A stretch of 64,000 nt of DNA, from positions 124,001 to 188,000 of the forward strand of contig NZ_JAJNQN010000002.1 of NCBI RefSeq assembly GCF_022227845.1. The letters are read 5' to 3'. Under the pieces are notes generated by a model that had not been told where the DNA came from, searched no databases, and saw only the letters and a program-made list of their open reading frames with translations. Shown in pieces: positions 47,238 through 55,131 of this stretch. Each line of letters starts with the position of its first letter. Positions within the stretch are counted from its first letter, which is position 1. The position numbers and the translations under genes were made by a program. This DNA comes from Ectothiorhodospira lacustris. Lineage in GTDB: Bacteria; Pseudomonadota; Gammaproteobacteria; Ectothiorhodospirales; Ectothiorhodospiraceae.

Positions 47238-49652
47238 TCAATACAGATACTGCTGAAAATCCACAAAAACTTCCCGAATATTGCCCACGGGCCCCAGCTC
47301 CCGCACGGCATCGCCGACGCTGTGGTACTTCAACTCTATCAACTGCGGCAGCTTCGCCGTGTCCAGCTCACTCACGCCCTGAGCCACATAGTGATCGAGG
47401 ACAAATCTCAGGAACTCCCGCTGTCTGTAGTCGTGGCCATGGAAGATGCGTTCCTTGTGGGCATCCACGCGCTCGGCCCGGCTCACCGGCGCCATGTTGA
47501 AGGCGATGTAGGCCAGCACATCGTAGAGATCGCTGTGCTCGGCCTCGATCAGCTTGCCCACATCGGCCAACTGCTGCCTGCCGTAGCCCTTCTCCTCCAG
47601 CCCCTCCAGGAGTTTCCTGCGGGTATCCGGCCGGCCCCACAGGCGGCGTAGTTCGTCCTCATCCTTGAACAACTCGGGCAGATCCCCGAACAGGCGCTGG
47701 ATGAACTCGGCTGCTGAAATGGGCTTGCCGTCCGGACCCCAGAAGCTCGTGGCGGTCATGTGCTGGAGGGTGCGTTCCTTGCCATCGGCCAGCCGGATCT
47801 TCACCTTGCGGCGTTTCTCGCAAAGGCAGGGCCTCTCGCCGCAGACCTGGCAAGGTTCCGGCGGTTCCTTCTCGCACACACAAGGCCGCTCGCCACAAAC
47901 AGCGCAAGTCTGAGGCGGTGGCCTGGTGCAACTGCAAGGGCTGTTTCCGCATTGCTCGCAGGGCTCGGGGGGCAACGGCTCGCCATCCCATTCCGGATCA
48001 CTGAAGTGCTCGTAGGCCTTCACGAAATCGTGGATCGTGAAATAGTCCTTGCCATCGAACAGCCGCGTCCCCCGGCCGATGATCTGCTTGAACTCGATCA
48101 TGCTGTTCACCGGCCGCATCAGCACGATGTGGCGGACATTCCTGGCATCCACACCGGTGGAGAGCTTCTGCGAGGTGGTGAGGAGGGTCGGGATGGTCTT
48201 CTCGTTGTCCTGAAACTGCTTCAGGAAGCGCTCGCCTTCCTTGCCATCGTTCGCCGTAACGCGCTCGCAATAATGGGGATCGGTGCTGGTCTTGAGCTGG
48301 TTGATCAGGTCGCGGACCGCCAGGGCATGTTCCTGAGTGGCGCAAAACACCAGCGTCTTCTCCCGCGGGTCGATCTGGTCCATGAACAGCTTCACCCGGT
48401 ACCGTTCACGTTCCGCGATCTCGATGACGCGGTTGAAGTCATCTTCCCTGTAGCGCCGCCCTGCCTCGACCTCGCCCTCGATGACCTGGTCATCGGGTGT
48501 GTAGACATAGTCATCCAGGGTCGTGGCGATCTGGCGGACCTTGAAGGGCGTCAGGAAGCCGTCGTTGATGCCCTCCTTCAGGGAGTAGATGTAGACCGGT
48601 TCGCCGAAGTAGGCGTAGGTATCGGCGTTGAGCGTGCGCTTGGGGGTGGCGGTCAGGCCGAGCTGCACGGCGGGCTGGAAGTACTCCAGGATGCCCCGCC
48701 AGTGGCTCTCATCGTTGGCGCCGCCCCGGTGGCATTCATCGATGATGATGAAATCGAAAAAATCCGATGGGTAGTCTCCGAAGTTGGGAGCAAGATTGCC
48801 CGCCGCATCACGCCCGGTCATGAAGGTCTGGAAAATCGTGAAGAAGACGTTCCCGTTCTTGGGCACCCGGCCCTTCCTACGGATGATCTCTGGATCGATA
48901 CGAACCAGGGCGTCCTCGGGAAAGGCGGAAAAATCGTTGAAGGCCTGATTGGCCAGGATGTTCCGATCCGCCAGAAACAGGATGCGCGGCTGCCGACCAG
49001 GCGTGCCCGAGGCGCGTGCCGTCAGACTCCAGCGGGCATGAAAGAGCTTCCAGGCAATCTGGAAGGCGATGGCGGTCTTGCCGGTGCCGGTGGCCAAGGT
49101 CAGAAGGATGCGATCCCGACCCGCCGCGATGGCCTCCAGCGCCTGGTTGATGGCGTTGTGCTGATAATAGCGCGCCTGCCAGAACCCACCCTTGTCCTCG
49201 AAGGGGACCGCGCCGAAGCGTTCCCGCCAGGTGTCTTGAACACCACCTTCCACGCCGAAGGTCTCCACCCACAGCGCATCGGGAGAGGGCCAGGCATCCA
49301 CCAGCCCCTCCGTGCCCGTGCCCATGTCCACCCGGTAAATGCCGTCGCCGTTGGTGGCATAGGCAAATCGGGTCTGCAAACGCTCGGCATACCGCTTGGC
49401 CTGAGCCAGCCCCTCGGTCACTGGCAGGCTGCGCTTCTTGGCCTCGATCACCGCAAGCTTCTGGCCGCGATAGATCAGCACATAGTCGGCGATGTCCTGC
49501 CTGGCCCGTTTGCCGCCGCCCTGCAGCCGACCGAGGGTGATCACCTCACGCCGCACCCGGCTGGCCTCCATCACACCCCACCCTGCCTCCTTCAGGGCCG
49601 GGTCGATGAGTTCAGCGCGGGTTTCGGCTTCGTTGAGGCCGGCTTCCTTCAC
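47238..49652 (-). CDS. hsdR: Type I restriction enzyme, R subunit (EcoEI type)
   Basis: HsdR moves DNA with an ATP-driven motor and cuts unmodified DNA in a complex with HsdM and HsdS. The 804-residue product is full length for the EcoEI-like group. It has an N-terminal nuclease region (DYVLIYRGQKLAVIEAKK), Walker A TLATGTGKTAIAFQ, the DEAD-type box FIIIDECHRGG, helicase motifs SATPKRTLNADTYAYFG-like and QIIGRGTRL, and a C-terminal EcoEI domain. A Cys-rich stretch at about 563-611 holds three CxxCGxxPCxC units. It overlaps the RhuM/Fic gene by 4 bases and closes the operon. Confidence 0.93.
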   Translation of the reverse strand: MKEAGLNEAETRAELIDPALKEAGWGVMEASRVRREVITLGRLQGGGKRARQDIADYVLIYRGQKLAVIEAKKRSLPVTEGLAQAKRYAERLQTRFAYATNGDGIYRVDMGTGTEGLVDAWPSPDALWVETFGVEGGVQDTWRERFGAVPFEDKGGFWQARYYQHNAINQALEAIAAGRDRILLTLATGTGKTAIAFQIAWKLFHARWSLTARASGTPGRQPRILFLADRNILANQAFNDFSAFPEDALVRIDPEIIRRKGRVPKNGNVFFTIFQTFMTGRDAAGNLAPNFGDYPSDFFDFIIIDECHRGGANDESHWRGILEYFQPAVQLGLTATPKRTLNADTYAYFGEPVYIYSLKEGINDGFLTPFKVRQIATTLDDYVYTPDDQVIEGEVEAGRRYREDDFNRVIEIAERERYRVKLFMDQIDPREKTLVFCATQEHALAVRDLINQLKTSTDPHYCERVTANDGKEGERFLKQFQDNEKTIPTLLTTSQKLSTGVDARNVRHIVLMRPVNSMIEFKQIIGRGTRLFDGKDYFTIHDFVKAYEHFSDPEWDGEPLPPEPCEQCGNSPCSCTRPPPQTCAVCGERPCVCEKEPPEPCQVCGERPCLCEKRRKVKIRLADGKERTLQHMTATSFWGPDGKPISAAEFIQRLFGDLPELFKDEDELRRLWGRPDTRRKLLEGLEEKGYGRQQLADVGKLIEAEHSDLYDVLAYIAFNMAPVSRAERVDAHKERIFHGHDYRQREFLRFVLDHYVAQGVSELDTAKLPQLIELKYHSVGDAVRELGPVGNIREVFVDFQQYLY

Positions 49653-50653
49653 TCTCGGGCTCCAGCCAGCATGTTCATGATCAGGCGGATCATGGTCTCC
49701 TTGTTGGCGGCATCGGACTCGGCCACCAACAGGGTCAGGGCCGCAAGGCCCACATCGTTGATCACCGGCTCACCCGCCGCATTCAACAAGCGGTCATTAC
49801 GGTGGAGGAAGTCCACGAACAGATAGGCCGCGCTGCGCTTGTTGCCATCGGAAAACGGGTGGTTCTTGATCACGAAGTACAGCAGATGTGCGGCCTTGGC
49901 CTCCACGCTGGGGTAGGCCGGCTCACCAAACACGCTCTGATCCAGGTTGCCCAGCAGCGAGTCCAGACCGTCGCCCCGATCTCGGGCGAACAGGTCGGTC
50001 GCCTCGCCGCGCGCCATGAGCTCGGATTTCAGACGATCCAGCGCGGCCCGCGCCTGCTCCAGTGTGGGCAGGCTTCCACCCGGCTGGGCACGTGGCTCGG
50101 TCAACAGGCCCTCGTCGTAGCGTTGCAGCAGCAGAAAGGTCTGGGCGTAGCGGCTGACGATATCCACCAGGCCGCGACCGCTGCCCGCGTCCAGCGCCGG
50201 GCTTTGCGCGGCCTTGCGCACCAACGCCAGGGCCGCCTCCAGTTCACGGGCATTTTCCTCGAAGCGCTGGCGGTTCAGGGTCCAGCCCTGGGTGAGGTGT
50301 TCGCGCAGGATGCGGGTGGCCCACTGGCGGAACCTGACTGCACGGCCTGAGTTGACCCGGTAGCCGACTGAAATGATCGCGTCGAGGTTGTAGTGCTTGA
50401 CGCGCCGCCGAACCTGCCGCTGGCCTTCCTGACGAAGGACCGAGGATTCCTCGGTAGTTGCCTCCTCGACCAGTTCATCGTCAGCGTAGATATTCTTGAG
50501 GTGCAGGCCGATATTGTCCGTCGAGGTATCAAAGAGGTCAGCCATTTGCCGTTGTGAGAGCCAAACCGTCTCCTGATCCGTATCCAGCCGGACCTCGACG
50601 GCCTTGTCGGCTGCGCCGTAGATGATGATCGGCGCCTGGTGTTCCTGGGTCAT
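49649..50653 (-). CDS. RhuM-Fic fusion protein inside the hsd operon
   Basis: The 334-residue protein has an N-terminal RhuM-type domain (VWLSQRQMADLFDTSTDNIGLHLKNIY; YNLDAIISVGYRVNSGRAVRFRQWA) and a C-terminal Fic/Doc domain with the active motif HPFSDGNKR at about 265-273. Intact Fic motifs normally transfer AMP or another nucleotide group to a target. No inhibitory (S/T)xxxE(G/N) helix was recognised with confidence. It overlaps hsdS and hsdR by 4 bases each, so it is translated with the restriction-modification subunits. Related proteins occur in type I systems of other bacteria; their role is not settled, and it may be a toxin or a regulator of the system. Confidence 0.9.
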   Translation of the reverse strand: MTQEHQAPIIIYGAADKAVEVRLDTDQETVWLSQRQMADLFDTSTDNIGLHLKNIYADDELVEEATTEESSVLRQEGQRQVRRRVKHYNLDAIISVGYRVNSGRAVRFRQWATRILREHLTQGWTLNRQRFEENARELEAALALVRKAAQSPALDAGSGRGLVDIVSRYAQTFLLLQRYDEGLLTEPRAQPGGSLPTLEQARAALDRLKSELMARGEATDLFARDRGDGLDSLLGNLDQSVFGEPAYPSVEAKAAHLLYFVIKNHPFSDGNKRSAAYLFVDFLHRNDRLLNAAGEPVINDVGLAALTLLVAESDAANKETMIRLIMNMLAGARE

Positions 50654-51870
50654 GTGACTAACTCCTCCTTGAGAGCATCGTTGAGGCTTACCGGGCCTGC
50701 TGTCAGCTCGCCCGAAAAGGCCTTTTGTAGCATGGATTGTTTGAGCTCGGAAAGCGCGTGAAGCTTACTGCGATATATGGACTGAACTTCTTGACATTGA
50801 ACCAAAAGCTCAGATACCTGATCAACCATTTTCCTTTGTTGCGCTAGCTTTGGCACGGACACTCCCAGATTCGAGAGCGCTGCATTACTAAGGTTTAGCA
50901 TGGTTGCCCCGGAGGATAGCCGCTCAAGCTCCAAACGATATCGAGCTGATCTTAGCATGTAAGCCAAAAAATCCGAGTCTATCGTATTTTCTGGCCTCAC
51001 AAAAAAACAGCCTGTCCCGCAAACCCAACCGCTTTGTTCTTTAGTGACAACAGCACAACGGCCAATCTCGCCTCGCCGAGCAATAACAATGTCCCCGGCC
51101 TGAAGGACATAAGATTGGAGCCTTTCTCTAGTCTCCAAACTAATCATCTTTCTTACGTCTGGCTGTATTTTCCCGTCAACCATGTTTATGGGATTCACGA
51201 GAGGAACGCCAACGGATACATAGTCCGACTTATGTAACATCGAACCAAACGGCCCAGTCGATACACATTTCGAGAATTCTTTCAAAGGCCCGTCAATCCA
51301 TCCTTCTTCGCGTCGGCTGAACACCGCATTCAAATAACTCTCAAACAACTCCCGGGCATTGGCGAGGTTCTTTTCGGTGTTGGCGACCGCGATGGCGATT
51401 CCCGCGAAGGCTTCATCGAGAATGGCGACGATGCGCTTTTGTTCGGGGAGGGAAGGAAGCGGAAGCTCAAACTCAAGCAGCTTGTTGATATTCGCTCTCG
51501 GCATTCGTGCGCCAGTGCTTGTACTATCGATCTCTTTTACTACAGGCTCCCAAGTCAACCAATAGTAAAGGAACCGGCGATCGAGACTGGATTCGACCCG
51601 TAATGGAAAAATCTCAGAGGAGCAATGGCCGTCGAACTCCGGCAAAAGAACCTTATTTAGATACGGCCGGAGACGTCCATACAATACATGACTCGCAGTG
51701 AAACTAAAAGTTGTACTCTTGACCATAGCAGGCGCCAAGCTGCCAATAAACTTGCCCGTGCCGCTTTCAATGTGCTCCAAGCCTACATACGGCAAAGTAG
51801 TCCCGCTATGTTTGGCCTTATCAACAGTGCAAACATTCTTCAGTGCCGTAGAGCTCCACCCCTCCCTCAT
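50650..51870 (-). CDS. hsdS: Type I restriction enzyme, S (specificity) subunit
   Basis: HsdS chooses the DNA sequence recognised by the enzyme. The 406-residue protein has two target-recognition domains separated by helical spacers (the first ends LPSLPEQKRIVAILDEAFAGI, and the second has VSVPKLAQQRKMVDQVSELLVQC), the classic two-fold arrangement. The coding sequence is AT-richer than its neighbours, as is common for specificity subunits that are exchanged between strains. Start and stop overlap hsdM and the RhuM/Fic gene by 4 bases. Confidence 0.93.
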   Translation of the reverse strand: MREGWSSTALKNVCTVDKAKHSGTTLPYVGLEHIESGTGKFIGSLAPAMVKSTTFSFTASHVLYGRLRPYLNKVLLPEFDGHCSSEIFPLRVESSLDRRFLYYWLTWEPVVKEIDSTSTGARMPRANINKLLEFELPLPSLPEQKRIVAILDEAFAGIAIAVANTEKNLANARELFESYLNAVFSRREEGWIDGPLKEFSKCVSTGPFGSMLHKSDYVSVGVPLVNPINMVDGKIQPDVRKMISLETRERLQSYVLQAGDIVIARRGEIGRCAVVTKEQSGWVCGTGCFFVRPENTIDSDFLAYMLRSARYRLELERLSSGATMLNLSNAALSNLGVSVPKLAQQRKMVDQVSELLVQCQEVQSIYRSKLHALSELKQSMLQKAFSGELTAGPVSLNDALKEELVT

Positions 51871-53357
51871 AACAACATCCCCCGAATCCCTTCCAGGATC
51901 TCCTCGCTCTCCCTGTCCAGCGTCTCGATCTCGTTGATGATCACCTCAGGATCACGCAAAGGCGCGGCTTCCGCCTTATTGGGATTCTTCACCGACAAAT
52001 CCACGCTGTCCGGGTCGATATCCTTCACGTCCACCGTCCAGGCATTCTCGGAATCCTCGAATCCGGCCTGCCGGGCGACGAAATCCTTGAGGTCGTTGTC
52101 ATTGAGCGGGTTGGTCTTGCCCAGGCTGCGGCCCGGGTCGAGCTGGTAGTACCAGATCCTCCGGGTTGGCGCGCCCTTCTCGAAGAACAGCACCACGGTC
52201 TTCACCCCGGCGCCCAGGAACGTGCCGCCGGGGCAGTCGAGGACGGTGTGCAGGTTGCAGCTCTGCAGCAGCTCCTTGCGCAGCGCCCGCGAGGCATTGT
52301 CGCTGTTGGACAGGAAGGTGTTCTTGATGACGATGGCGGCCCGGCCTCCCGCCTTCAGGGACTTGATGAAGTGCTGCAGGAACAGGAACGCCGTCTCCCC
52401 AGTCTTGATGGGGAAATTCTGCTGGACCTCCTTGCGCTCCTTGCCGCCGAAGGGCGGATTGGCCAGGATCACGTCGAAGCGGTCCTTCTCCTGGATGTCG
52501 CTCAGGTTCTCCGTGAGACTGTTGGTGTGGACCACGTTGGGCGCCTCGATGCCGTGCAGGATCATGTTCATGATCCCGATGACATAGGGCAGGCTCTTCT
52601 TCTCCTTGGCGTAGAAGGTGCGGGTCTGGAGGATCTCCAGGTCGCGGGTGGACAGGGGGTTGCCGTCGCGCTGGCCATCGCCTTGGCCGTCCGGGCCGTA
52701 GCGGAGATAATCATGCGCCTCGCACAAAAACCCCGCGGAACCGGCGGCGGCGTCGTAGATGCGCTCGCCGATGCGGGGCTTGACCACCTGGATCATGGCG
52801 CGAATCAGTGGGCGCGGCGTGTAATATTCACCGCCGTTGCGCCCGGCGTTGCCCATGTTGCGGATCTTGGCCTCGTACAGGTGGGAGAGCTCGTGCTTCT
52901 CCTTTTGCGACCGGAAGCTCAGCCCGTCGATCAGCTCCAGGGCATCCCGCAGGCTGTAGCCGCTGGAGAACTTGTTGCGGATCTCGCTGAAGATCTCCCC
53001 GATCTTGTATTCGATGGTGTCCGGCCCGGTGGCGCGGTCCCGAAAGCCCTGCATGTAGGGAAACAGCTCGTCGTTGACGAAGTCGATCAGGTCGGCGCCG
53101 GTCAGGGCCGTGTCATGGTCGAACTGGCCGTCAGCCGTCTTGGGCGCGGCCCAGGCCGACCAGCGGTAGGCCTCATCGATGATGAACGGGTAGGACTTGC
53201 CCACCAGCTCGGCCTCCTGGGCACGTTCAAACTCCAGGTCATCCAGGTACTTGAGGAACAACATCCATGACGTCTGCTCGGTGTAGTCCAGTTCCGTGGC
53301 ACAACCGGCCTCTTTCCATAGCACGTCATCGATGTTGCGGAAGGTTTGTTCAAACAT
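51867..53357 (-). CDS. hsdM: Type I restriction enzyme, M (methyltransferase) subunit
   Basis: HsdM methylates adenine N6 in the sequence chosen by HsdS and is required for restriction as well. The 496-residue protein has the N-terminal HsdM domain (TSWMLFLKYLDDLE), motif I AAAGSAGFLCEAHDYL, and the catalytic NPPFGGKERKE around residue 300. It starts one base after the higA reading frame ends, so the toxin-antitoxin pair and the restriction genes form one run. Confidence 0.95.
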   Translation of the reverse strand: MFEQTFRNIDDVLWKEAGCATELDYTEQTSWMLFLKYLDDLEFERAQEAELVGKSYPFIIDEAYRWSAWAAPKTADGQFDHDTALTGADLIDFVNDELFPYMQGFRDRATGPDTIEYKIGEIFSEIRNKFSSGYSLRDALELIDGLSFRSQKEKHELSHLYEAKIRNMGNAGRNGGEYYTPRPLIRAMIQVVKPRIGERIYDAAAGSAGFLCEAHDYLRYGPDGQGDGQRDGNPLSTRDLEILQTRTFYAKEKKSLPYVIGIMNMILHGIEAPNVVHTNSLTENLSDIQEKDRFDVILANPPFGGKERKEVQQNFPIKTGETAFLFLQHFIKSLKAGGRAAIVIKNTFLSNSDNASRALRKELLQSCNLHTVLDCPGGTFLGAGVKTVVLFFEKGAPTRRIWYYQLDPGRSLGKTNPLNDNDLKDFVARQAGFEDSENAWTVDVKDIDPDSVDLSVKNPNKAEAAPLRDPEVIINEIETLDRESEEILEGIRGMLL

Positions 53358-53704
53358 TCACTGTCCTGTGTTCAGGTTAGTCAAATCCGGCGCATGGCCT
53401 GATGATGTATTGCTTGAGTCGGCCACAAGCCGCTTGACCTTGAGTTCTTCACGATGCTGCTCAGCGTGCCAGAGTTCATACTGTGACTGCTGATTCAGCC
53501 AACTCTCTGCCGAAGTACCAAACGCAATGGAAAGCCGAATGGCCATCTCTGGACTAATGCCCGCCCTGCCGTTCAACACAGCACTCAGGGTTTTTCGACT
53601 GACTCCCAATGCTTCTGCAGCGGCCGTTACAGAGAGGCCCAAGGGCTCCAGGCAAAGCTCACGCAACACTTCACCAGGATGGGGGGGGGGTTGTGCATCA
53701 ACAT
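53358..53704 (-). pseudogene. higA: HigA-type antitoxin with out-of-frame poly-C start region
   Basis: HigA is the antitoxin and autorepressor of the HigBA pair. The XRE-type helix-turn-helix is clear ([23 protein letters not shown]) and is preceded in frame by [13 protein letters not shown], the usual HigA start region. However, the only ATG codons (53704 and 53698) are out of frame with this by one base, because the sequence between them contains ten C (53681-53690, minus-strand reading). With 8 or 11 C the product would read M.MHN-P(n)-HPGEVLREL..., a normal HigA. At 10 C only a GTG (53672) or TTG (53669) inside the domain is available. So the gene is either phase variable, broken or misread here. 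Confidence 0.75.
53681..53690. repeat. Homopolymer run of ten G/C in the start of higA
   Basis: Ten G on the plus strand (ten C in the higA sense) are located 7 codons after the higA ATG codons. Lengths of 8 or 11 put the ATG in frame with the antitoxin; 9 and 10 do not. Runs of this length commonly slip in replication and are also prone to sequencing error. Confidence 0.9.
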
Positions 53705-53714
53705 CCGTGATACC

Positions 53715-53993
53715 TCAGTGGTGATCTTCGTAGTTCACGATCTCGGCATCTCCATCCTCGAACCGGAAGGTCACGCGCCAGTGACCACTGACCGTTACTG
53801 ACCATATTCCGGCGCGATTCCCCGAAGGCTGGTGCAGTCGAAGGCCTGGCAGATCCATATCCTTGACATCCGATGCCGCATTCAGCCTGCCGAGAATCAG
53901 TCGAAGCCTCGCGGAATGAGCGGCCTGGATCCCAGCGGTGCTGCCGGAACTGAAAAGTTTGGCCAAGCCCTTGTGCTTGGAGCTTCGAATCAT
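53715..53993 (-). CDS. higB: HigB-type ribosome-dependent mRNA interferase
   Basis: HigB toxins (RelE superfamily) cut mRNA at the ribosome. The 92-residue product matches HigB end to end: MIRSSKHKGLAKLFSSGSTA, then HSARLRLILGRLNAASDVKDMDLPG, and the C-terminal SVTVSGHWRVTFRFEDGDA ending NYEDHH. The ATG at 53993 is chosen by family length; the frame is open further upstream into a repeat. The higA reading frame begins about 10 bases downstream of the stop, which is the usual toxin-first order of higBA. Confidence 0.93.
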   Translation of the reverse strand: MIRSSKHKGLAKLFSSGSTAGIQAAHSARLRLILGRLNAASDVKDMDLPGLRLHQPSGNRAGIWSVTVSGHWRVTFRFEDGDAEIVNYEDHH

Positions 53994-54094
53994 GTTGCGA
54001 ATGCAACCTGCCACGTACCAGGTTTCAATCACACGTGAATGAAGGCCGGCTGTTGGGCACGTCTCCAAGCCCCCAGGTAAACTCTCACTCACGC

Positions 54095-54121
54095 AACTCA
54101 AGAGTGCCTGTCCCTTACTTT
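54095..54121 (+). repeat. 27-bp direct repeat, copy 1
   Basis: Starts AACTCAAGAGTGCCTGTCCC and continues TTACTTT. It lies between yjdM and higB, about 100 bases upstream of the higB ATG. Five more copies lie between 60.0 and 63.0 kb in the same orientation. Confidence 0.88.
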
Positions 54122-54143
54122 TTCGTAGACGTTCCGACGCGGG

Positions 54144-54180
54144 GGGGATGGCAGTGCTCACCGGCACGGCCATGTCCTTC
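54144..54180. repeat. REP-like hairpin repeat, copy 1
   Basis: GGGGATGGCAGTGCTCACC continues with GGCACGGCCATGTCCTTC. It forms a near-perfect hairpin (ATGGCAGTGC with GCACGGCCAT) and is almost the same as 58547-58585, which overlaps the 3' end of fadJ. The two copies bracket the yjdM-fadIJ segment. Confidence 0.75.
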
Positions 54181-54181
54181 T

Positions 54182-54520
54182 TTATGCCTTTTTAACGAAC
54201 TCAGATTTTAGCTTCATTGGACCGATGCCATCGATTTTGCAATCAATATTATGATCACCATCTACCAACCTGATGTTTTTGACCTTGACTCCAACTTTCA
54301 CCACGAGGGACGTTCCCTTAACTTTTAGATCTTTAATCACAGTAATTGTGTCACCATCACTCAGCAAGTTTCCATTTGAATCCTTTACTACTATACCAGC
54401 GTATTGCTCCTCACCTTCTCCTGCCTTCCACTCATGGCCACATTCAGGGCAAACTAAAGCGCCTCTATCTTCATATGTAAAGCTGGATTTACAACCTGGA
54501 CAATTAGGTAAATTACTCAT
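54182..54520 (-). CDS. yjdM: PhnA-domain zinc-ribbon protein (YjdM)
   Basis: The 112-residue protein has an N-terminal zinc ribbon ([10 protein letters not shown] ... CPECGHEW) and a C-terminal PhnA domain with [26 protein letters not shown]. It matches E. coli YjdM, formerly called PhnA; the role is unknown, and the link to phosphonate use is not supported by later work. It is isolated here, between higB and a gene-poor stretch, and is on the minus strand. Confidence 0.9.
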   Translation of the reverse strand: MSNLPNCPGCKSSFTYEDRGALVCPECGHEWKAGEGEEQYAGIVVKDSNGNLLSDGDTITVIKDLKVKGTSLVVKVGVKVKNIRLVDGDHNIDCKIDGIGPMKLKSEFVKKA

Positions 54521-54949
54521 CAGTCAACTCTCAAATGTCGTATCGGAAAACACTTGCCATCGATGTGCGTACGTTGATGTGCGTACGTTTTGGTTTAGCT
54601 GAGCCTACAAGGGCCTGACTCCGTGACTTGAACTACCACACCTTCTTGCCCGAACTGACGGAGTAACGCTACCAACCAATATTGCTGGTTAGAAGGAGTA
54701 GCTTTAAGTTCCCAAGGCCCTCACCGACAAGATGGCCGGTGAGCCCCAGCCCGTAGCTGGCTCATTCATCGATGAGAACCTGCGCAGCACCCGCAGTGAC
54801 CGGCTATGCTGCGCCTCATCAAGCGCAAATTCGGCGCCCGGGCCAGGATTGTACTGCCAACAGCATGTCCAGCAGGCCACTGAAGCTCGATTATCCCAGT
54901 GGATCGACAAACATCCTCACCGCTGAAAACATCGAATGTTGGGGTGAGG
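54521..54949. other. Gene-poor stretch with a 14-bp tandem pair
   Basis: No gene was recognised between yjdM and the dadA remnant. GATGTGCGTACGTT occurs twice in a row at 54562-54575 and 54576-54589, just upstream of yjdM. Short open frames at 54704-54966 resemble no family I can name and may be remnants of a mobile element. Confidence 0.5.
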
Positions 54950-54994
54950 CCAGACATCGACCCCACCGGCCTGGAGGTGGACCGCTACCGCCGG
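54950..54994 (+). pseudogene. dadA: Remnant of a dadA 3' end
   Basis: The translation PDIDPTGLEVDRYR matches the last residues of the intact DadA (PDIDPAGLGVDRYR) at 47161-47205. The DNA is similar but has several differences, so it is a diverged copy and not a recent duplication. Sequence upstream of 54950 does not match dadA, and no stop codon follows at the same place. It lies on the opposite side of the hsd/hig block from intact dadA. Confidence 0.6.
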
Positions 54995-55131
54995 GCAGGG
55001 GACCACACGTCCGGCTTGCCTATTCATTCAAACGACTGTTAGAGTTCCCCTTGATGATTATCAAACCATGATGCCGCCGGGATCGCTCCAGGGTGTCCAC
55101 GGCCGGCCGACGCCACACCAAGGGAACTCGC

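Noticed and set aside
47238-49652. HsdR as a truncated gene
   Set aside because: 804 residues is normal for the EcoEI-type group and the nuclease, motor and C-terminal parts are all present.
47760-49826. Long plus-strand open frame opposite hsdR
   Set aside because: Shadow frame; hsdR has all its motifs on the minus strand.
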